Below are positions 1 to 9,150 of a DNA stretch of 64,000 bases, one piece after another (position 1 is the first letter of the stretch; each line of letters opens with the position of its first letter). The translations under genes and the position numbers were made by a program. Under the pieces are notes generated by a model. It did no database searches. It saw nothing but the letters and a program-made list of their open reading frames with translations, and was not told where the DNA came from. This stretch comes from Tenuibacillus multivorans (GTDB lineage: Bacteria; Bacillota; Bacilli; Bacillales; Alkalibacillaceae): positions 62,001 through 126,000 of the forward strand of contig NZ_FNIG01000003.1 of NCBI RefSeq assembly GCF_900103915.1, written 5' to 3'.

Positions 1-447
1 GTGGTCAAACGCCGCATCAGCGATCTCCGCAGCTTCTTTTAATACTTTAATTTCATCTTCTGATTTTATCAGTCTTAATGTTTCAATTAATCCTGATGTC
101 GGTATAAATTCACTCGAAATCTCTTTTTCATACGTTTCATAAAGTGCATATGTCATGCTATCTTTTTCGAATCCAAGTCTTTTAATGCCTAAACGTTTGG
201 CTTGCTCTGCGACTTCAAGATGAATAGGCCCCTTATGTTCAATAATTTTAAAATCTTTAACTTGTTCATTGGCTTGTACAGTATAACGGAAATCTGTGAT
301 GAAAAGTGACTCATCATTTGTGACTAGAACCACGCCGGCCGTACCTGTAAATCCTGTCATATACCTTCTGTTTTGACCATTCGTGATTAAAAACCCATCT
401 AAATCCTTTTCAGTTAACTTTTGACGTAATTTGTCTAATTTCAACAT
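1..447 (-). CDS. pepP: Xaa-Pro aminopeptidase (M24 family), 5' part only
   Basis: This is the N-terminal 149 residues of a creatinase/aminopeptidase P type protein; the gene runs off the left edge. It starts MLKLDKLRQKL and contains the N-terminal creatinase-like domain (TGFTGTAGVVL, FITDFRY), typical of the YqhT/PepP family that removes N-terminal residues preceding proline. The metal-binding catalytic domain would lie outside the window, so activity cannot be judged. It begins 4 bp after the aroQ stop, on the same strand, as in the B. subtilis yqhS-yqhT pair, so the two are probably co-transcribed. Family assignment is firm; the exact substrate is inferred. Confidence 0.9.
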   Translation of the reverse strand, partial: MLKLDKLRQKLTEKDLDGFLITNGQNRRYMTGFTGTAGVVLVTNDESLFITDFRYTVQANEQVKDFKIIEHKGPIHLEVAEQAKRLGIKRLGFEKDSMTYALYETYEKEISSEFIPTSGLIETLRLIKSEDEIKVLKEAAEIADAAFDH

Positions 448-451
448 AAGT

Positions 452-901
452 TTATGACTCTCCCCTTTTTTGTATAATTTGGATTAGCGAATAAGCAGCC
501 GCTAAATAACTTGTTGGACCCAACCCAATAATTTGCCCAGCAGCTACTGGTGCAATATAAGACTGATGACGAAATGGTTCACGATTATGTATGTTCGAGA
601 GGTGCACTTCTATAACTGGAATATCTATAGCCTCAACGGCGTCTCGAAGTGCAACACTCGTATGCGTGAATGCTCCGGGATTCAAAATGACACCGGAGCA
701 TTTTTGATTGGCTTTATGCAATCGGTCAATCAACTGCCCTTCATGATTGGATTGATAAGCCTCAGTCTGTATTTGATGACGCTGTAATAAATCAGAAACA
801 CTCCGCTCAATGTCAGCTAATGTATTGGATCCATACACGTCTTGATTTCGATTTCCTAATAGATTTAAATTAGGCCCATTGAGCAATAGTATCTTTGCCA
901 T
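452..901 (-). CDS. aroQ: 3-dehydroquinate dehydratase, type II
   Basis: It converts 3-dehydroquinate to 3-dehydroshikimate in the shikimate pathway, in the cytoplasm. The 149-residue product has the type II signature throughout: NGPNLNLLG at the N-terminus, YQSNHEG, NPGAFTHTS and EVHLSNIHNREPFRHQS. Length is normal for the dodecameric type II family. I chose the ATG at 901 because an AAGGGG ribosome site lies 8 bases before it; an upstream in-frame TTG at 907 would be only 2 bases from that site. It corresponds to B. subtilis yqhS. The other shikimate gene here, aroK at 13.2 kb, is unlinked. Confidence 0.96.
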   Translation of the reverse strand: MAKILLLNGPNLNLLGNRNQDVYGSNTLADIERSVSDLLQRHQIQTEAYQSNHEGQLIDRLHKANQKCSGVILNPGAFTHTSVALRDAVEAIDIPVIEVHLSNIHNREPFRHQSYIAPVAAGQIIGLGPTSYLAAAYSLIQIIQKRGES

Positions 902-945
902 CTTCAATTCCCCTTAAATTTTGTCCAATAACTAGTTTATCATAA

Positions 946-1446
946 TTATGCTTCTTTTTGGGAATTTTTCGGAACAATCCGACGTTCGTGATGCTCATAT
1001 GAAATCGTATAACCGACAAAAACACCATATAAGATAAATTGACAAACCGTCGTGACGATGGTATCGTAATCCATCTCATTAAATGGAGGTACATAATAAA
1101 ACATAGGGTTAAACACTATAAAGATAACGACCCATAATCCAATGCCATATAAAATACCTGGTGTGATGCCGTTAAATTTTTTAAAGAATAAATAGTAAAC
1201 TAATGCCGGGATGATCCCTAGAATAGTTACAATCACAAGGCTTATTAATTCACCTGACAGCCCCTCTGTCCAACTCCCAGAAAAGAATGATCGTAATGTA
1301 AATGACGCATGTGAGACATTAGAAAATGAAAAAAAGTAAGCAATAGAACTTACCGATCCCCAAATAAAACCTCCAACAGCCCCACAAAACAGACTCTTTA
1401 AAAATACGGAAGTTTGACTTTCTTCTTGTCTTTCTTTTTCAGCCAT
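946..1446 (-). CDS. yqhR: YqhR family membrane protein
   Basis: A 166-residue integral membrane protein of unknown function. After a charged N-terminus (MAEKERQEESQ) there are about four hydrophobic segments, roughly residues 15-40, 62-90, 100-118 and 132-152, and a charged C-terminal tail. It lies directly upstream of aroQ in the same direction, 44 bp away, matching the B. subtilis yqhR-yqhS order. An AAGGGTG ribosome site precedes the ATG. Nothing in the sequence suggests an enzymatic motif. Identification rests on synteny plus overall composition. Confidence 0.8.
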   Translation of the reverse strand: MAEKERQEESQTSVFLKSLFCGAVGGFIWGSVSSIAYFFSFSNVSHASFTLRSFFSGSWTEGLSGELISLVIVTILGIIPALVYYLFFKKFNGITPGILYGIGLWVVIFIVFNPMFYYVPPFNEMDYDTIVTTVCQFILYGVFVGYTISYEHHERRIVPKNSQKEA

Positions 1447-1616
1447 AGAATCACCCTTTCAACATGTAGTGTTAGCTATTTAAACGGATTCATACCAAAC
1501 ATTTTCTTGTACGTTTCAGACTATTTTTAGTAAAATATCAATATAATAGCGTATATAACATGACATTTTTGGCATGATATTAATAAGTTATAAGATTTGT
1601 CTGAAAGGGGTTTATC

Positions 1617-1958
1617 ATGGGCCGAAATGGAAGATTCCTCATATACGGATTGTTTGTTCTAGCAGCTATTGGACTATTGAGTCAATTAATTAATAGTCCC
1701 GTCTCATTTTTTAAGAGCTTATTAATGATGGTCGGATTCGCCGTCGTTCTTGGAGGACTCATTTATTATTTCTTGATTGGTCGACGTAAAGGTCATCAGC
1801 ATGCCAAGTACAAAAAAGCGGTCAAGCAATCGAAAAAAAAATACGGAAGAGGTCAAGAAAAAGCTGCATTTTCATCTATGGGCAATAAACCAAGTCGCAT
1901 GCAAAAAACATCAAAGAAAAGTCCACATTTAACAGTGATAAAAGGCAATAAAAAATAG
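1617..1958 (+). CDS. yqhP: Small membrane protein, YqhP/SA1362 family
   Basis: A 113-residue protein with two hydrophobic helices near the N-terminus (about residues 6-25 and 32-53), followed by a strongly basic tail rich in Lys, Gln and Ser. This fits the YqhP/SA1362-like proteins found beside yqhO and yqhR in bacilli. The function is unknown; a basic cytoplasmic tail after a helical hairpin could contact nucleic acid or anionic lipid, but that is speculation. Start is ATG with GAAAGGGG upstream. It is convergent with yqhO, with a hairpin between them. Confidence 0.75.
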   Translation: MGRNGRFLIYGLFVLAAIGLLSQLINSPVSFFKSLLMMVGFAVVLGGLIYYFLIGRRKGHQHAKYKKAVKQSKKKYGRGQEKAAFSSMGNKPSRMQKTSKKSPHLTVIKGNKK

Positions 1959-1994
1959 CTGGATCTAAGTCACTAGAATCCAGCCTGTTTATTT
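1958..1994 (+). terminator. Terminator-like hairpin after yqhP
   Basis: GCTGGAT pairs with ATCCAGC around a roughly 13-base interior, followed by a modest T-rich run. It sits between the convergent yqhP and yqhO and could serve both. The T tract is weak. Confidence 0.55.
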
Positions 1995-2880
1995 ATCCAC
2001 TCCATTTCCTAAAAAAAGACTCTGCTTTTAGCCTTCCAATTTCAAATAAATATCGCTTCTCTTCTGCATCCAAATCAAAATCTGTTGCACTAATATCATT
2101 AATTGGAATAAACATGATATCCTTTGCCGTCTCTTCTGAAACATATCGGGAATCATGAGCCTGGATCATCGTCCATATAATAGCAGGTAACATATCCACT
2201 GCATTATCTATTTTCTGTTTTGGTAATGACGACTTTTTTGCACTTAACTTAATCCCAAGTGTTGGTCTTACTTTAGTGTTTTCCTCGCTAGTAAAAATCC
2301 AGAAAGGAAAATTACTTAATGTCCCACCATCAATAAACAGGCTTAGGTAATTGGATTTAGTTAATAGTTTGATTGGTTGAAAAAAATAAGGAATGCTAAT
2401 ACTGATACGTACGGCTTTAGAAACCGGGAAATTCGAAGGTTTTATCCCATAATAAGGTTCTAAATCATCGGGAAAGACAGCTAACCGGCCATTTGTTATA
2501 TCAGTGCCTATGATAAATAGATTATCTGGTAAGTCACCAAACGTTCGAACACCTTTTTGAGCTAAGAGTCGGTCAATCCATTTTTCAATATATTCACCAC
2601 GATATAAACCTAATCTAAAATAAAGTGACAACCATTTTAAGAAAGGTAGCTTTTTAGCAAAAGGGTGTGGATCGAGGAAATTCCCTGTATCTTGCGCATT
2701 TAATATTTGCCTGACTTCTTCATGTCGGTATCCTGCAGCAATTAAAGATGCAATTAGGGCTCCTGCTGAAGTTCCTGCCACTCTATTAAAGGTTATCCCA
2801 CGCTTTTCACAGACTTCTAAAGCACCTAAAAATGCAAATGCTTTAATGCCACCACCTGAGAAAACCCCATCGACTTCCAT
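1993..2880 (-). CDS. yqhO: Patatin-like phospholipase (RssA family)
   Basis: A 295-residue patatin-fold hydrolase. The oxyanion motif GGGIKAFAFLG is at residues 9-19, the nucleophile elbow GTSAGA follows with Ser near residue 39, and the catalytic Asp is in DGGTLSNFPF in the second half, giving a complete Ser-Asp dyad. Such enzymes are lipid acyl hydrolases; the physiological substrate of YqhO is unknown. No signal peptide is visible, so it should be cytoplasmic or membrane-peripheral. The start has a GGGCGGGG ribosome site. It stands alone between yqhP (convergent) and the nrdJ terminator. Confidence 0.88.
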   Translation of the reverse strand: MEVDGVFSGGGIKAFAFLGALEVCEKRGITFNRVAGTSAGALIASLIAAGYRHEEVRQILNAQDTGNFLDPHPFAKKLPFLKWLSLYFRLGLYRGEYIEKWIDRLLAQKGVRTFGDLPDNLFIIGTDITNGRLAVFPDDLEPYYGIKPSNFPVSKAVRISISIPYFFQPIKLLTKSNYLSLFIDGGTLSNFPFWIFTSEENTKVRPTLGIKLSAKKSSLPKQKIDNAVDMLPAIIWTMIQAHDSRYVSEETAKDIMFIPINDISATDFDLDAEEKRYLFEIGRLKAESFFRKWSG

Positions 2881-2951
2881 GTTATCCCCGCCCTATTCAT
2901 GATGATATGCATATCATTTTATGAATAAGACACACCAATTAGAACTATGAA

Positions 2952-2986
2952 AAGAAAAAGAGCTTGGCTACAAAATAGCCAAACCC
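2952..2986 (-). terminator. Terminator of nrdJ
   Basis: On the minus strand TTTGGCTA pairs with TAGCCAAG around a 5-base loop, followed by a T-rich run, directly downstream of the nrdJ stop. Confidence 0.8.
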
Positions 2987-2994
2987 TTTATGAT

Positions 2995-5553
2995 TTATAA
3001 TCCACATTTGAGTTGTGCGCCACAATTGGTACACGTATTACATCCACCAACGTCTTCAACACTACCTTTACGGCAAACTGGACATGTATCACCGATTTCA
3101 GATCCAATTGTGACATCAGTCTTATCTAGCTCTTGAACCGTGTCCATTAACACAACTTTCTTTTCTTCTTCTTCAAATAATTCCTGTTGTTCAGAGAAAT
3201 CATTTTCTTCAGCTTTAAGGGTAAGGACTTGCGTATCACGACTTCCATCAACATACACCGTACCACCTTTAGCACCACCGCGATATAGACGACGATAAAC
3301 TTTTTCTACTTGATCGACACAGTAGCCTTTTGGTGCATTAACGGTTTTAGAAATCGAACTATCCACCCAACGCTGAATGACACACTGTGTATCCGCATGA
3401 GCTTCAGGCGATAACTTCATAGCTGTGACAAACCAGTTTGGAAGCTCATCCTCTGATGCATCTGGATTTAATCGATAATATTCTTCGGCAATATCAGCCT
3501 TTACTTCAATAAACTTACCTAAACGTCCACTTCGGTAATAGGTGAAAGAGAAGTACGGCTCTAATCCTGTTGAAACTCCAACCATTGTACCTGTAGATCC
3601 GGTTGGTGCAACCGTTAATAGGTGTGAGTTACGGATACCATATTTTAAAATACCTTCTTTAATATCCTCAGGCATTTTTTGCATATAACCGCTGCCGATA
3701 AAGCGTTCACGAAGCATTTGTGTTTCTTCATCTGTTTCACCAATTAAAAATGGAAAGCTTCCCTTCTCTTTCGCAAGTTCAATCGATTCACGATAAGCGG
3801 TTGTTGCAATGATTTCAAAGATTTGATCAACGAGCTCATTTCCTTCTTTTGAACCGTATTCCGTTTCGCAATAGATTAATAAGTCATGTAGTCCCATGAC
3901 ACCCAGACCAACACGACGTTCTCCTAACGCTTGCTTACGGTTTTCATCTAAGAAATAAGGTGTCGCATCAATTACGTTATCTTGCATTCTGACGCCTACT
4001 TCAACCGTTTTTCTTAGTTTGTCAAAGTCAGGCTGTCTACGTTCTTTATCAGCAATGTTTGCTAAGTTCACTGCTGCGAGATTACAGACAGAATATGGAG
4101 CGAGAGGTTGTTCTCCACATGGGTTAGTTGCAACGACCTTCTGTCCATAAGCTTTTGCGTTCGTTTCTTTATTCGCATTATCAATAAAGAAAATTCCAGG
4201 TTCTGCTGAATAGGTTGCACAAATATTAATCAAATTCCAAAGTTCTTTTGCTTTAATTTGTTTATAAACTTTAATACCGAAACCTAAGTTCTCCCATTCG
4301 CGTATATCACCGTACTCATGCCAATTCTCGTTATAGTACGCCATTTTTTCTTCTGTGTAATTTTCAACATCAGGGAAACGAAGCTCATAAACGTCATCGT
4401 TTTCAACAGCTTCCATAAATTCGTCCGTGATACATACGGATATGTTCGCACCTGTTAAAAATTCTGGATTATGAACACTGTAAGTACCTCCGTCACGTAA
4501 TTTATTCTCAGCATCGCGAATGTTTTCTTCAGAAAAGCCACCTTGACCAGGTATGTGCTTATAATTCACAATACCTTGATACATTTGTTCTTCAGCGGTT
4601 GTTAGTGGTGTGAATTTTAGTTTATCATTTGCTAATTGCTGGATCGTTTCGTCCTCAATATTTTCAATTAAGTATCGTAAAATTCTTGGGTTTTGCATTT
4701 TCGAAATAATAAATTCTATGATATCTGGATGCCAATCATTTAACATGATCATTTGCGCACCTCTGCGCGATCCACCCTGCTCAACGAGGTGTGTGAGCTT
4801 TGCAATGTCATCAAGCCATGAAACAGAACCTGATGATTTCCCATTAACTCCTCTAGCCAATGCATTTCGAGGTCTTAAGGTTGAACCATTGGTACCTACA
4901 CCACCACCTCGTGACATAATCTCCATTACTTGTTTACGGTGGTCACTAATGCCTTCGCGTGAGTCTTTTATAAATGGCATCACATAACAGTTAAAATACG
5001 TTACGTCTGTGTTAGAACCTGCTCCGTATAAAACACGACCAGCAGGAATGAAGTTCAAACTTGATAACTCTTCTTTAAATTTTTCGAACCATTCTTGTCG
5101 TTTCTCAGGTGACCGCTCGACTTCGGCTAAACCTGTTGCATTTCGTTGTGCAATTTGTTCATAGAAGATTTCTAAAGGCTTGTCTATGACACTAATAGGA
5201 CGTTCAATGATTCCGGTTTCCTGTTCCTCTTCTTTTTCAAGAACATGAACATAATCATCTTCAATTTTAATCTTTGCCTTTTGCGATTCGTGATTAATTG
5301 ATACAATGAATCCTGTACCTCTAGCAGGAAATTTCGGGTCTTCCTTAACAGTTAAGACGACGAAATCTCCTTCTTTTAATGTTTTCTTTTCTGTGTCTTT
5401 AAAAGCGTATCGGTCCAGCATAACTAAGCGGGATACACCTTTATGTGTTGTGTTCATCTCGGAAGTGATCGGGTGCACGTGTGGAAATTGTTTAATATCC
5501 TCATTTAAACGATCCACATCAATCTGGTTTTCCCGGGTTTTAACACCTAACAT
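2995..5553 (-). CDS. nrdJ: Adenosylcobalamin-dependent ribonucleotide reductase (class II)
   Basis: It reduces ribonucleotides to deoxyribonucleotides with adenosylcobalamin as radical source, so it works with or without oxygen. The 852-residue product has the reductase barrel motifs FNCYVMPF (first active-site Cys), SRGGGVGTNGS, the mid-protein loop Cys in ATNPCGEQPLAPYS, and APTGSTGTMVGVSTGLEPYF. It ends in a cysteine-rich tail (CPVCRKG, CNTCTNCG, CGL) expected to re-reduce the active site and bind metal. I start at the ATG at 5553 because AAAAGGAGTG lies about 10 bases upstream; a longer in-frame start at 5589 lacks such a site. Two NrdR boxes lie upstream. It is a single-gene unit inserted between yqhO and yqhL. 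Confidence 0.95.
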   Translation of the reverse strand: MLGVKTRENQIDVDRLNEDIKQFPHVHPITSEMNTTHKGVSRLVMLDRYAFKDTEKKTLKEGDFVVLTVKEDPKFPARGTGFIVSINHESQKAKIKIEDDYVHVLEKEEEQETGIIERPISVIDKPLEIFYEQIAQRNATGLAEVERSPEKRQEWFEKFKEELSSLNFIPAGRVLYGAGSNTDVTYFNCYVMPFIKDSREGISDHRKQVMEIMSRGGGVGTNGSTLRPRNALARGVNGKSSGSVSWLDDIAKLTHLVEQGGSRRGAQMIMLNDWHPDIIEFIISKMQNPRILRYLIENIEDETIQQLANDKLKFTPLTTAEEQMYQGIVNYKHIPGQGGFSEENIRDAENKLRDGGTYSVHNPEFLTGANISVCITDEFMEAVENDDVYELRFPDVENYTEEKMAYYNENWHEYGDIREWENLGFGIKVYKQIKAKELWNLINICATYSAEPGIFFIDNANKETNAKAYGQKVVATNPCGEQPLAPYSVCNLAAVNLANIADKERRQPDFDKLRKTVEVGVRMQDNVIDATPYFLDENRKQALGERRVGLGVMGLHDLLIYCETEYGSKEGNELVDQIFEIIATTAYRESIELAKEKGSFPFLIGETDEETQMLRERFIGSGYMQKMPEDIKEGILKYGIRNSHLLTVAPTGSTGTMVGVSTGLEPYFSFTYYRSGRLGKFIEVKADIAEEYYRLNPDASEDELPNWFVTAMKLSPEAHADTQCVIQRWVDSSISKTVNAPKGYCVDQVEKVYRRLYRGGAKGGTVYVDGSRDTQVLTLKAEENDFSEQQELFEEEEKKVVLMDTVQELDKTDVTIGSEIGDTCPVCRKGSVEDVGGCNTCTNCGAQLKCGL

Positions 5554-5635
5554 TAAAATGTCACTCCTTTTATTCGACAAAATATTCAATTATAATAATT
5601 GTTGTTGAATTAAAGATAACAGAACCCATAAGATA

Positions 5636-5683
5636 AATCAATATATAGTATTAGAATTTTTATTTATGCACTAGATATTGTAA
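5636..5683. promoter_or_regulatory. Tandem NrdR boxes upstream of nrdJ
   Basis: Two sites match the NrdR box core CWATATATWG: CAATATATAG at 5639-5648 (perfect) and CTAGATATTG at 5671-5680 (one mismatch). They are 32 bp apart, about three helical turns, which is the usual spacing of paired NrdR boxes. They lie 80-130 bp before the nrdJ start. NrdR is the ATP/dATP-sensing repressor of ribonucleotide reductase genes. Binding here is inferred from sequence alone. Confidence 0.75.
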
Positions 5684-5777
5684 AACAAGCATAATAATCG
5701 ATTAATGTCAATGCAAATGCTTGTCGAATAGTGTAAAATCATTTAGTATCACATGTATAATCACTCAATTATTTTCT

Positions 5778-5806
5778 TTGAAACTTGTTAGAATCGCCTA
5801 TATAAT
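5778..5806 (+). promoter_or_regulatory. SigA-type promoter for yqhL
   Basis: TTGAAA (5778-5783), 17-bp spacer, TATAAT (5801-5806). The start codon of yqhL follows 32 bp after the -10 box, with a GAGAGGGG ribosome site between. Confidence 0.8.
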
Positions 5807-5837
5807 TGAACCTAGAAAGATAAGAGAGGGGATATAG

Positions 5838-6230
5838 ATGGACATACTGTTATCTATTTTAATCGTGTTAGCTGCTTTAATATTATTTGGCGTATTTCGC
5901 TATATTCGAACGCAGCGTTTTTTAAAAACCTTAACTGAAGCTCAATTTGTTGAAGGCTATCGTAAAGCTCAACTAATTGATGTTCGTGAACCGCATGAAT
6001 TTGAACGTGGTCATATATTAGGAGCAAGAAATATACCACTATCCCAAATGAAACAACGTTTACAAGAAGTTCGTCCTGATAAACCAGTTTATTTATATTG
6101 TCAAAGTGGCCAACGCTCAACACGTGCGGCTACATTACTTCACAAAAATGGCTATCAAGATTTAAACCACTTAAAAGGTGGTTTCCGTAAATGGAATGGA
6201 AAAATTAAGGTTAAAAAGAAAGCTTATTAA
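5838..6230 (+). CDS. yqhL: Rhodanese-like domain protein with N-terminal membrane anchor
   Basis: A 130-residue protein: one N-terminal transmembrane helix (about residues 3-20), then a single rhodanese domain (about 30-125). The domain has IDVREPHEFERGHI and the active-site loop YCQSGQRSTRA with the persulfide-carrying Cys, so sulfurtransferase chemistry is possible. Its position between yqhO/nrdJ and gcvPB matches B. subtilis yqhL. The sulfur donor and acceptor are unknown. It has its own promoter and terminator. Confidence 0.9.
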   Translation: MDILLSILIVLAALILFGVFRYIRTQRFLKTLTEAQFVEGYRKAQLIDVREPHEFERGHILGARNIPLSQMKQRLQEVRPDKPVYLYCQSGQRSTRAATLLHKNGYQDLNHLKGGFRKWNGKIKVKKKAY

Positions 6231-6238
6231 GCAAACTC

Positions 6239-6277
6239 CCCTCACTCGAACATTAATCGAGTGAGGGTTTCTTTTTT
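6239..6277 (+). terminator. Terminator of yqhL
   Basis: An 11-bp stem, CCCTCACTCGA with TCGAGTGAGGG, a 7-base loop and a long T run (tttctttttt). Confidence 0.92.
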
Positions 6278-6285
6278 ATAAAGCC

Positions 6286-6318
6286 ATAAAAAGCGACCCT
6301 CCTTAAAGAAAGGTCGCT
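6286..6318 (-). terminator. Terminator of the gcv operon
   Basis: On the minus strand AGCGACC pairs with GGTCGCT and is followed by TTTTT, immediately after the gcvPB stop. Confidence 0.8.
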
Positions 6319-6324
6319 AAAGCT

Positions 6325-7794
6325 TTACTCTTCATTTTTATAGTAACGCAAAACAGGTTTTCTGGCCGCTTGCGTTTCATCTAGTCGACTAATGACCGTT
6401 GTATGAGGTGCTTCTTGAATAATTTCTGGGTCATCTTTTGCCTCATTGGAAATTTGAATCATCGCATCGATAAATTCATCTAATGTTTCTTTTGATTCGG
6501 TCTCTGTTGGTTCTACCATCATCGCTTCCTCAACATTTAGTGGGAAATAAATAGTTGGTGGATGGTAGCCAAAGTCTAATAGTCGTTTCGCAATATCTAG
6601 TGTACGAGCGCCGAGTTTCTTTTGATTTTTACCTGATAAAACAAATTCGTGTTTACAATGCTGTTTAAACGGTAATTCATATTCTTCCTCTAAACGGCGC
6701 ATCATGTAGTTAGCATTTAACACCGCATTTTCACTAACTTGTTTCAAACCATCTGGTCCCATTGAACGAATATACGTATAAGCACGAACATTAATTCCGA
6801 AGTTACCGTAATAGGGTTTGACTCGACCAATCGAATGCGGACGATCATGGTCAAAGTAATACTGATCGCCATCAGTCGTTAAAACAGGCTTAGGTAAAAA
6901 TTTAGCCATTTCTTTCGTTACACCGACCGGACCTGAGCCTGGTCCACCACCACCATGTGGTCCTGTAAATGTTTTGTGTAAGTTTAAGTGGACTACGTCA
7001 AAGCCCATATCGCTTGGGCGAGCATACCCCATAATCGCATTTAAATTTGCACCATCATAATACAGGCGACCGCCAGCCTCATGAACAATATTGGCCATCT
7101 CGACGATATGTTCTTCAAATAACCCTAAAGTATTCGGGTTGGTCAGCATTAAGGCGGCTACATCTTCATCTACTACTCGCTTTAAATCTTCAAGGTCGAC
7201 TAAGCCTCGTTCATCTGATTTTACGGTTACCGCTTCAAAGCCTGCTACAGTTGCTGATGCTGGATTAGTTCCGTGTGCCGAGTCAGGTACAATAACCTTC
7301 GTTCTATTGTAATCACCATTTTCCTCATGAAAAGCACGAATCATCATTAATCCGGTCCACTCACCTTGGGCGCCAGCAGCTGGTTGTAAGGTTACTTCAT
7401 CCATCCCTGTAATTTCAGCCAACGTTGTTTGTAAATCATACATTAATCCTAAAGCACCTTGAACTGTATTTTCTTCCTGGTAAGGATGGATTTGACTAAA
7501 ACCAGGAAAACGAGCAACATCCTCGTTTATTTTTGGATTGTATTTCATCGTACAAGAACCTAATGGATAAAAACCGGAATCAACCCCGTGATTTCGAGTT
7601 GAAAGCGCGGTGTAATGACGCATAATTTGTAGTTCACTAACCTCTGGTAAGTCAGGGTTTTCTTTTCTAATATAAGCATCATCAAATTCTTGATCGACAT
7701 CGATATCTGGTACATCCAGTTCAGGTAAGCTATACCCTTTTCGTCCTTCTTTACTTAATTCAAAAATAACTGGGAAATCTTTAAGATTAGCCAT
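6325..7794 (-). CDS. gcvPB: Glycine dehydrogenase (decarboxylating), subunit 2
   Basis: This is the PLP-binding half of the P-protein of the glycine cleavage system, which decarboxylates glycine and passes the aminomethyl group to lipoyl-GcvH. The 489-residue product carries the PLP lysine in [18 protein letters not shown] and the conserved GSCTMKYNP and [13 protein letters not shown] segments. Start ATG at 7794 has GGGTG six bases upstream and overlaps the end of gcvPA by 8 bp, implying translational coupling; a GTG at 7803 is the less likely alternative. Last gene of the operon. gcvH is not in this window. Confidence 0.97.
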   Translation of the reverse strand: MANLKDFPVIFELSKEGRKGYSLPELDVPDIDVDQEFDDAYIRKENPDLPEVSELQIMRHYTALSTRNHGVDSGFYPLGSCTMKYNPKINEDVARFPGFSQIHPYQEENTVQGALGLMYDLQTTLAEITGMDEVTLQPAAGAQGEWTGLMMIRAFHEENGDYNRTKVIVPDSAHGTNPASATVAGFEAVTVKSDERGLVDLEDLKRVVDEDVAALMLTNPNTLGLFEEHIVEMANIVHEAGGRLYYDGANLNAIMGYARPSDMGFDVVHLNLHKTFTGPHGGGGPGSGPVGVTKEMAKFLPKPVLTTDGDQYYFDHDRPHSIGRVKPYYGNFGINVRAYTYIRSMGPDGLKQVSENAVLNANYMMRRLEEEYELPFKQHCKHEFVLSGKNQKKLGARTLDIAKRLLDFGYHPPTIYFPLNVEEAMMVEPTETESKETLDEFIDAMIQISNEAKDDPEIIQEAPHTTVISRLDETQAARKPVLRYYKNEE

Positions 7795-9136
7795 TAATAT
7801 CACCCAATTCTTTTACAAATTGATCAATCTCATCTTTTGTACGAATCTCAGTTACAGCCATTAACATATGATTTTTCCAATCATCACTAACCTTGCCTAA
7901 ATCAAAACCACCGATAAAGCCTTTATCTAGTAATTGTTTGTTAATGGAAGCAACATCACCTTTAACGTTTACAACAAACTCATTAAAGAACGGTCCACTG
8001 TAAACGACTTCTAATCCTGTATCTTCAGCTTTCTTCTTAGCATAACGTGCTTTTTTCATATTTAAAATGGCCATATCTTTTACACCATGTTTACCAAGTG
8101 CCGTCATGGCAACAGATGATGCGAGTGCGTTTAGCGCCTGGTTAGAACAAATATTAGATGTTGCTTTATCTCGACGAATATGCTGTTCACGCGCTTGTAG
8201 CGTTAAAACAAAACCACGTTGACCTTCTTCATCAACCGTTTGACCGACTAAACGACCTGGAACTTTACGCATTAATTTTTTCGTTGTTGCGAAATAACCA
8301 CAATGCGGTCCGCCATACTGAGCTGGGATGCCAAATACTTGTGCTTCCCCAACAACGATATCGGCACCAAATTCTCCTGGCGGTGTTAAATAACCAAGTG
8401 CCAATGGATTACTTGAAACGACCATCATCGTTTTCTTTTGATTAGCAAGTAGTTCATTCACTTCCTGTAGTGGTTCCACCTGACCTAGGAAGTTTGGATA
8501 TTGTAAAACAACGCTTGCCGTATCCTCATCTAGCTCAGCCTCTAGCTGACTAAGATCCGTTAAACCATCCTTTACATCGATTTCAACAATATCTAAACCT
8601 GGTCCTTTTGCATAAGTTTTAATGACTTCCATGGACTCAGGATGTACAGCTTTAGAGACTAGTACTTTTTTCTTACGAGTTTGACCAGCACTTAAATTTA
8701 CCGCTTCAGCCAGTGCTGTTCCGCCATCATACATCGAGGAGTTAGCAACGTCCATCCCTGTAAGTTCTGAAATCAACGTTTGGAATTCAAAAATAGCTTG
8801 TAATTCACCCTGTGATATTTCAGGTTGATAAGGTGTATAAGCGGTATAAAATTCTGAGCGCGAAATAACATGGTCGACAATTGACGGGATATAATGCTGA
8901 TAAACCCCTGCCCCTAAAAATGACGTGTGAGTTTGTAAATTAACATTTTGATTAGCTAGCTCTGCTAATTCTTTTTTAAGCTCATATTCACTTTTAGCTG
9001 GTTTGATGTTTAAATCACCATTATAGCGAACCTCTTCTGGAATATCTGCGAATAGGTCGTCTGTTGAATCCACACCAACCGTTTTTAGCATAGCTTTTTT
9101 ATCTTCTTCCGTCATTGGAATATAACGATGTTGCAT
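7787..9136 (-). CDS. gcvPA: Glycine dehydrogenase (decarboxylating), subunit 1
   Basis: N-terminal half of the split P-protein, forming a heterotetramer with GcvPB. The 449-residue product starts [13 protein letters not shown], as in the family, and includes [28 protein letters not shown] and [13 protein letters not shown]. It has no PLP lysine, as expected for this subunit. ATG at 9136 is chosen because GAGGGGTG lies 6 bases upstream; an in-frame GTG at 9145 overlaps that site. It sits 14 bp after gcvT, in the usual gcvT-gcvPA-gcvPB order. Confidence 0.97.
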   Translation of the reverse strand: MQHRYIPMTEEDKKAMLKTVGVDSTDDLFADIPEEVRYNGDLNIKPAKSEYELKKELAELANQNVNLQTHTSFLGAGVYQHYIPSIVDHVISRSEFYTAYTPYQPEISQGELQAIFEFQTLISELTGMDVANSSMYDGGTALAEAVNLSAGQTRKKKVLVSKAVHPESMEVIKTYAKGPGLDIVEIDVKDGLTDLSQLEAELDEDTASVVLQYPNFLGQVEPLQEVNELLANQKKTMMVVSSNPLALGYLTPPGEFGADIVVGEAQVFGIPAQYGGPHCGYFATTKKLMRKVPGRLVGQTVDEEGQRGFVLTLQAREQHIRRDKATSNICSNQALNALASSVAMTALGKHGVKDMAILNMKKARYAKKKAEDTGLEVVYSGPFFNEFVVNVKGDVASINKQLLDKGFIGGFDLGKVSDDWKNHMLMAVTEIRTKDEIDQFVKELGDING

Positions 9137-9150
9137 GATGATCACCCCTC

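Noticed and set aside
5721-5728. TTGTCGAA resembling a Spo0A box between nrdJ and yqhL
   Set aside because: An 8-base match to a short degenerate motif is expected by chance and it lies upstream of genes with no known Spo0A control.
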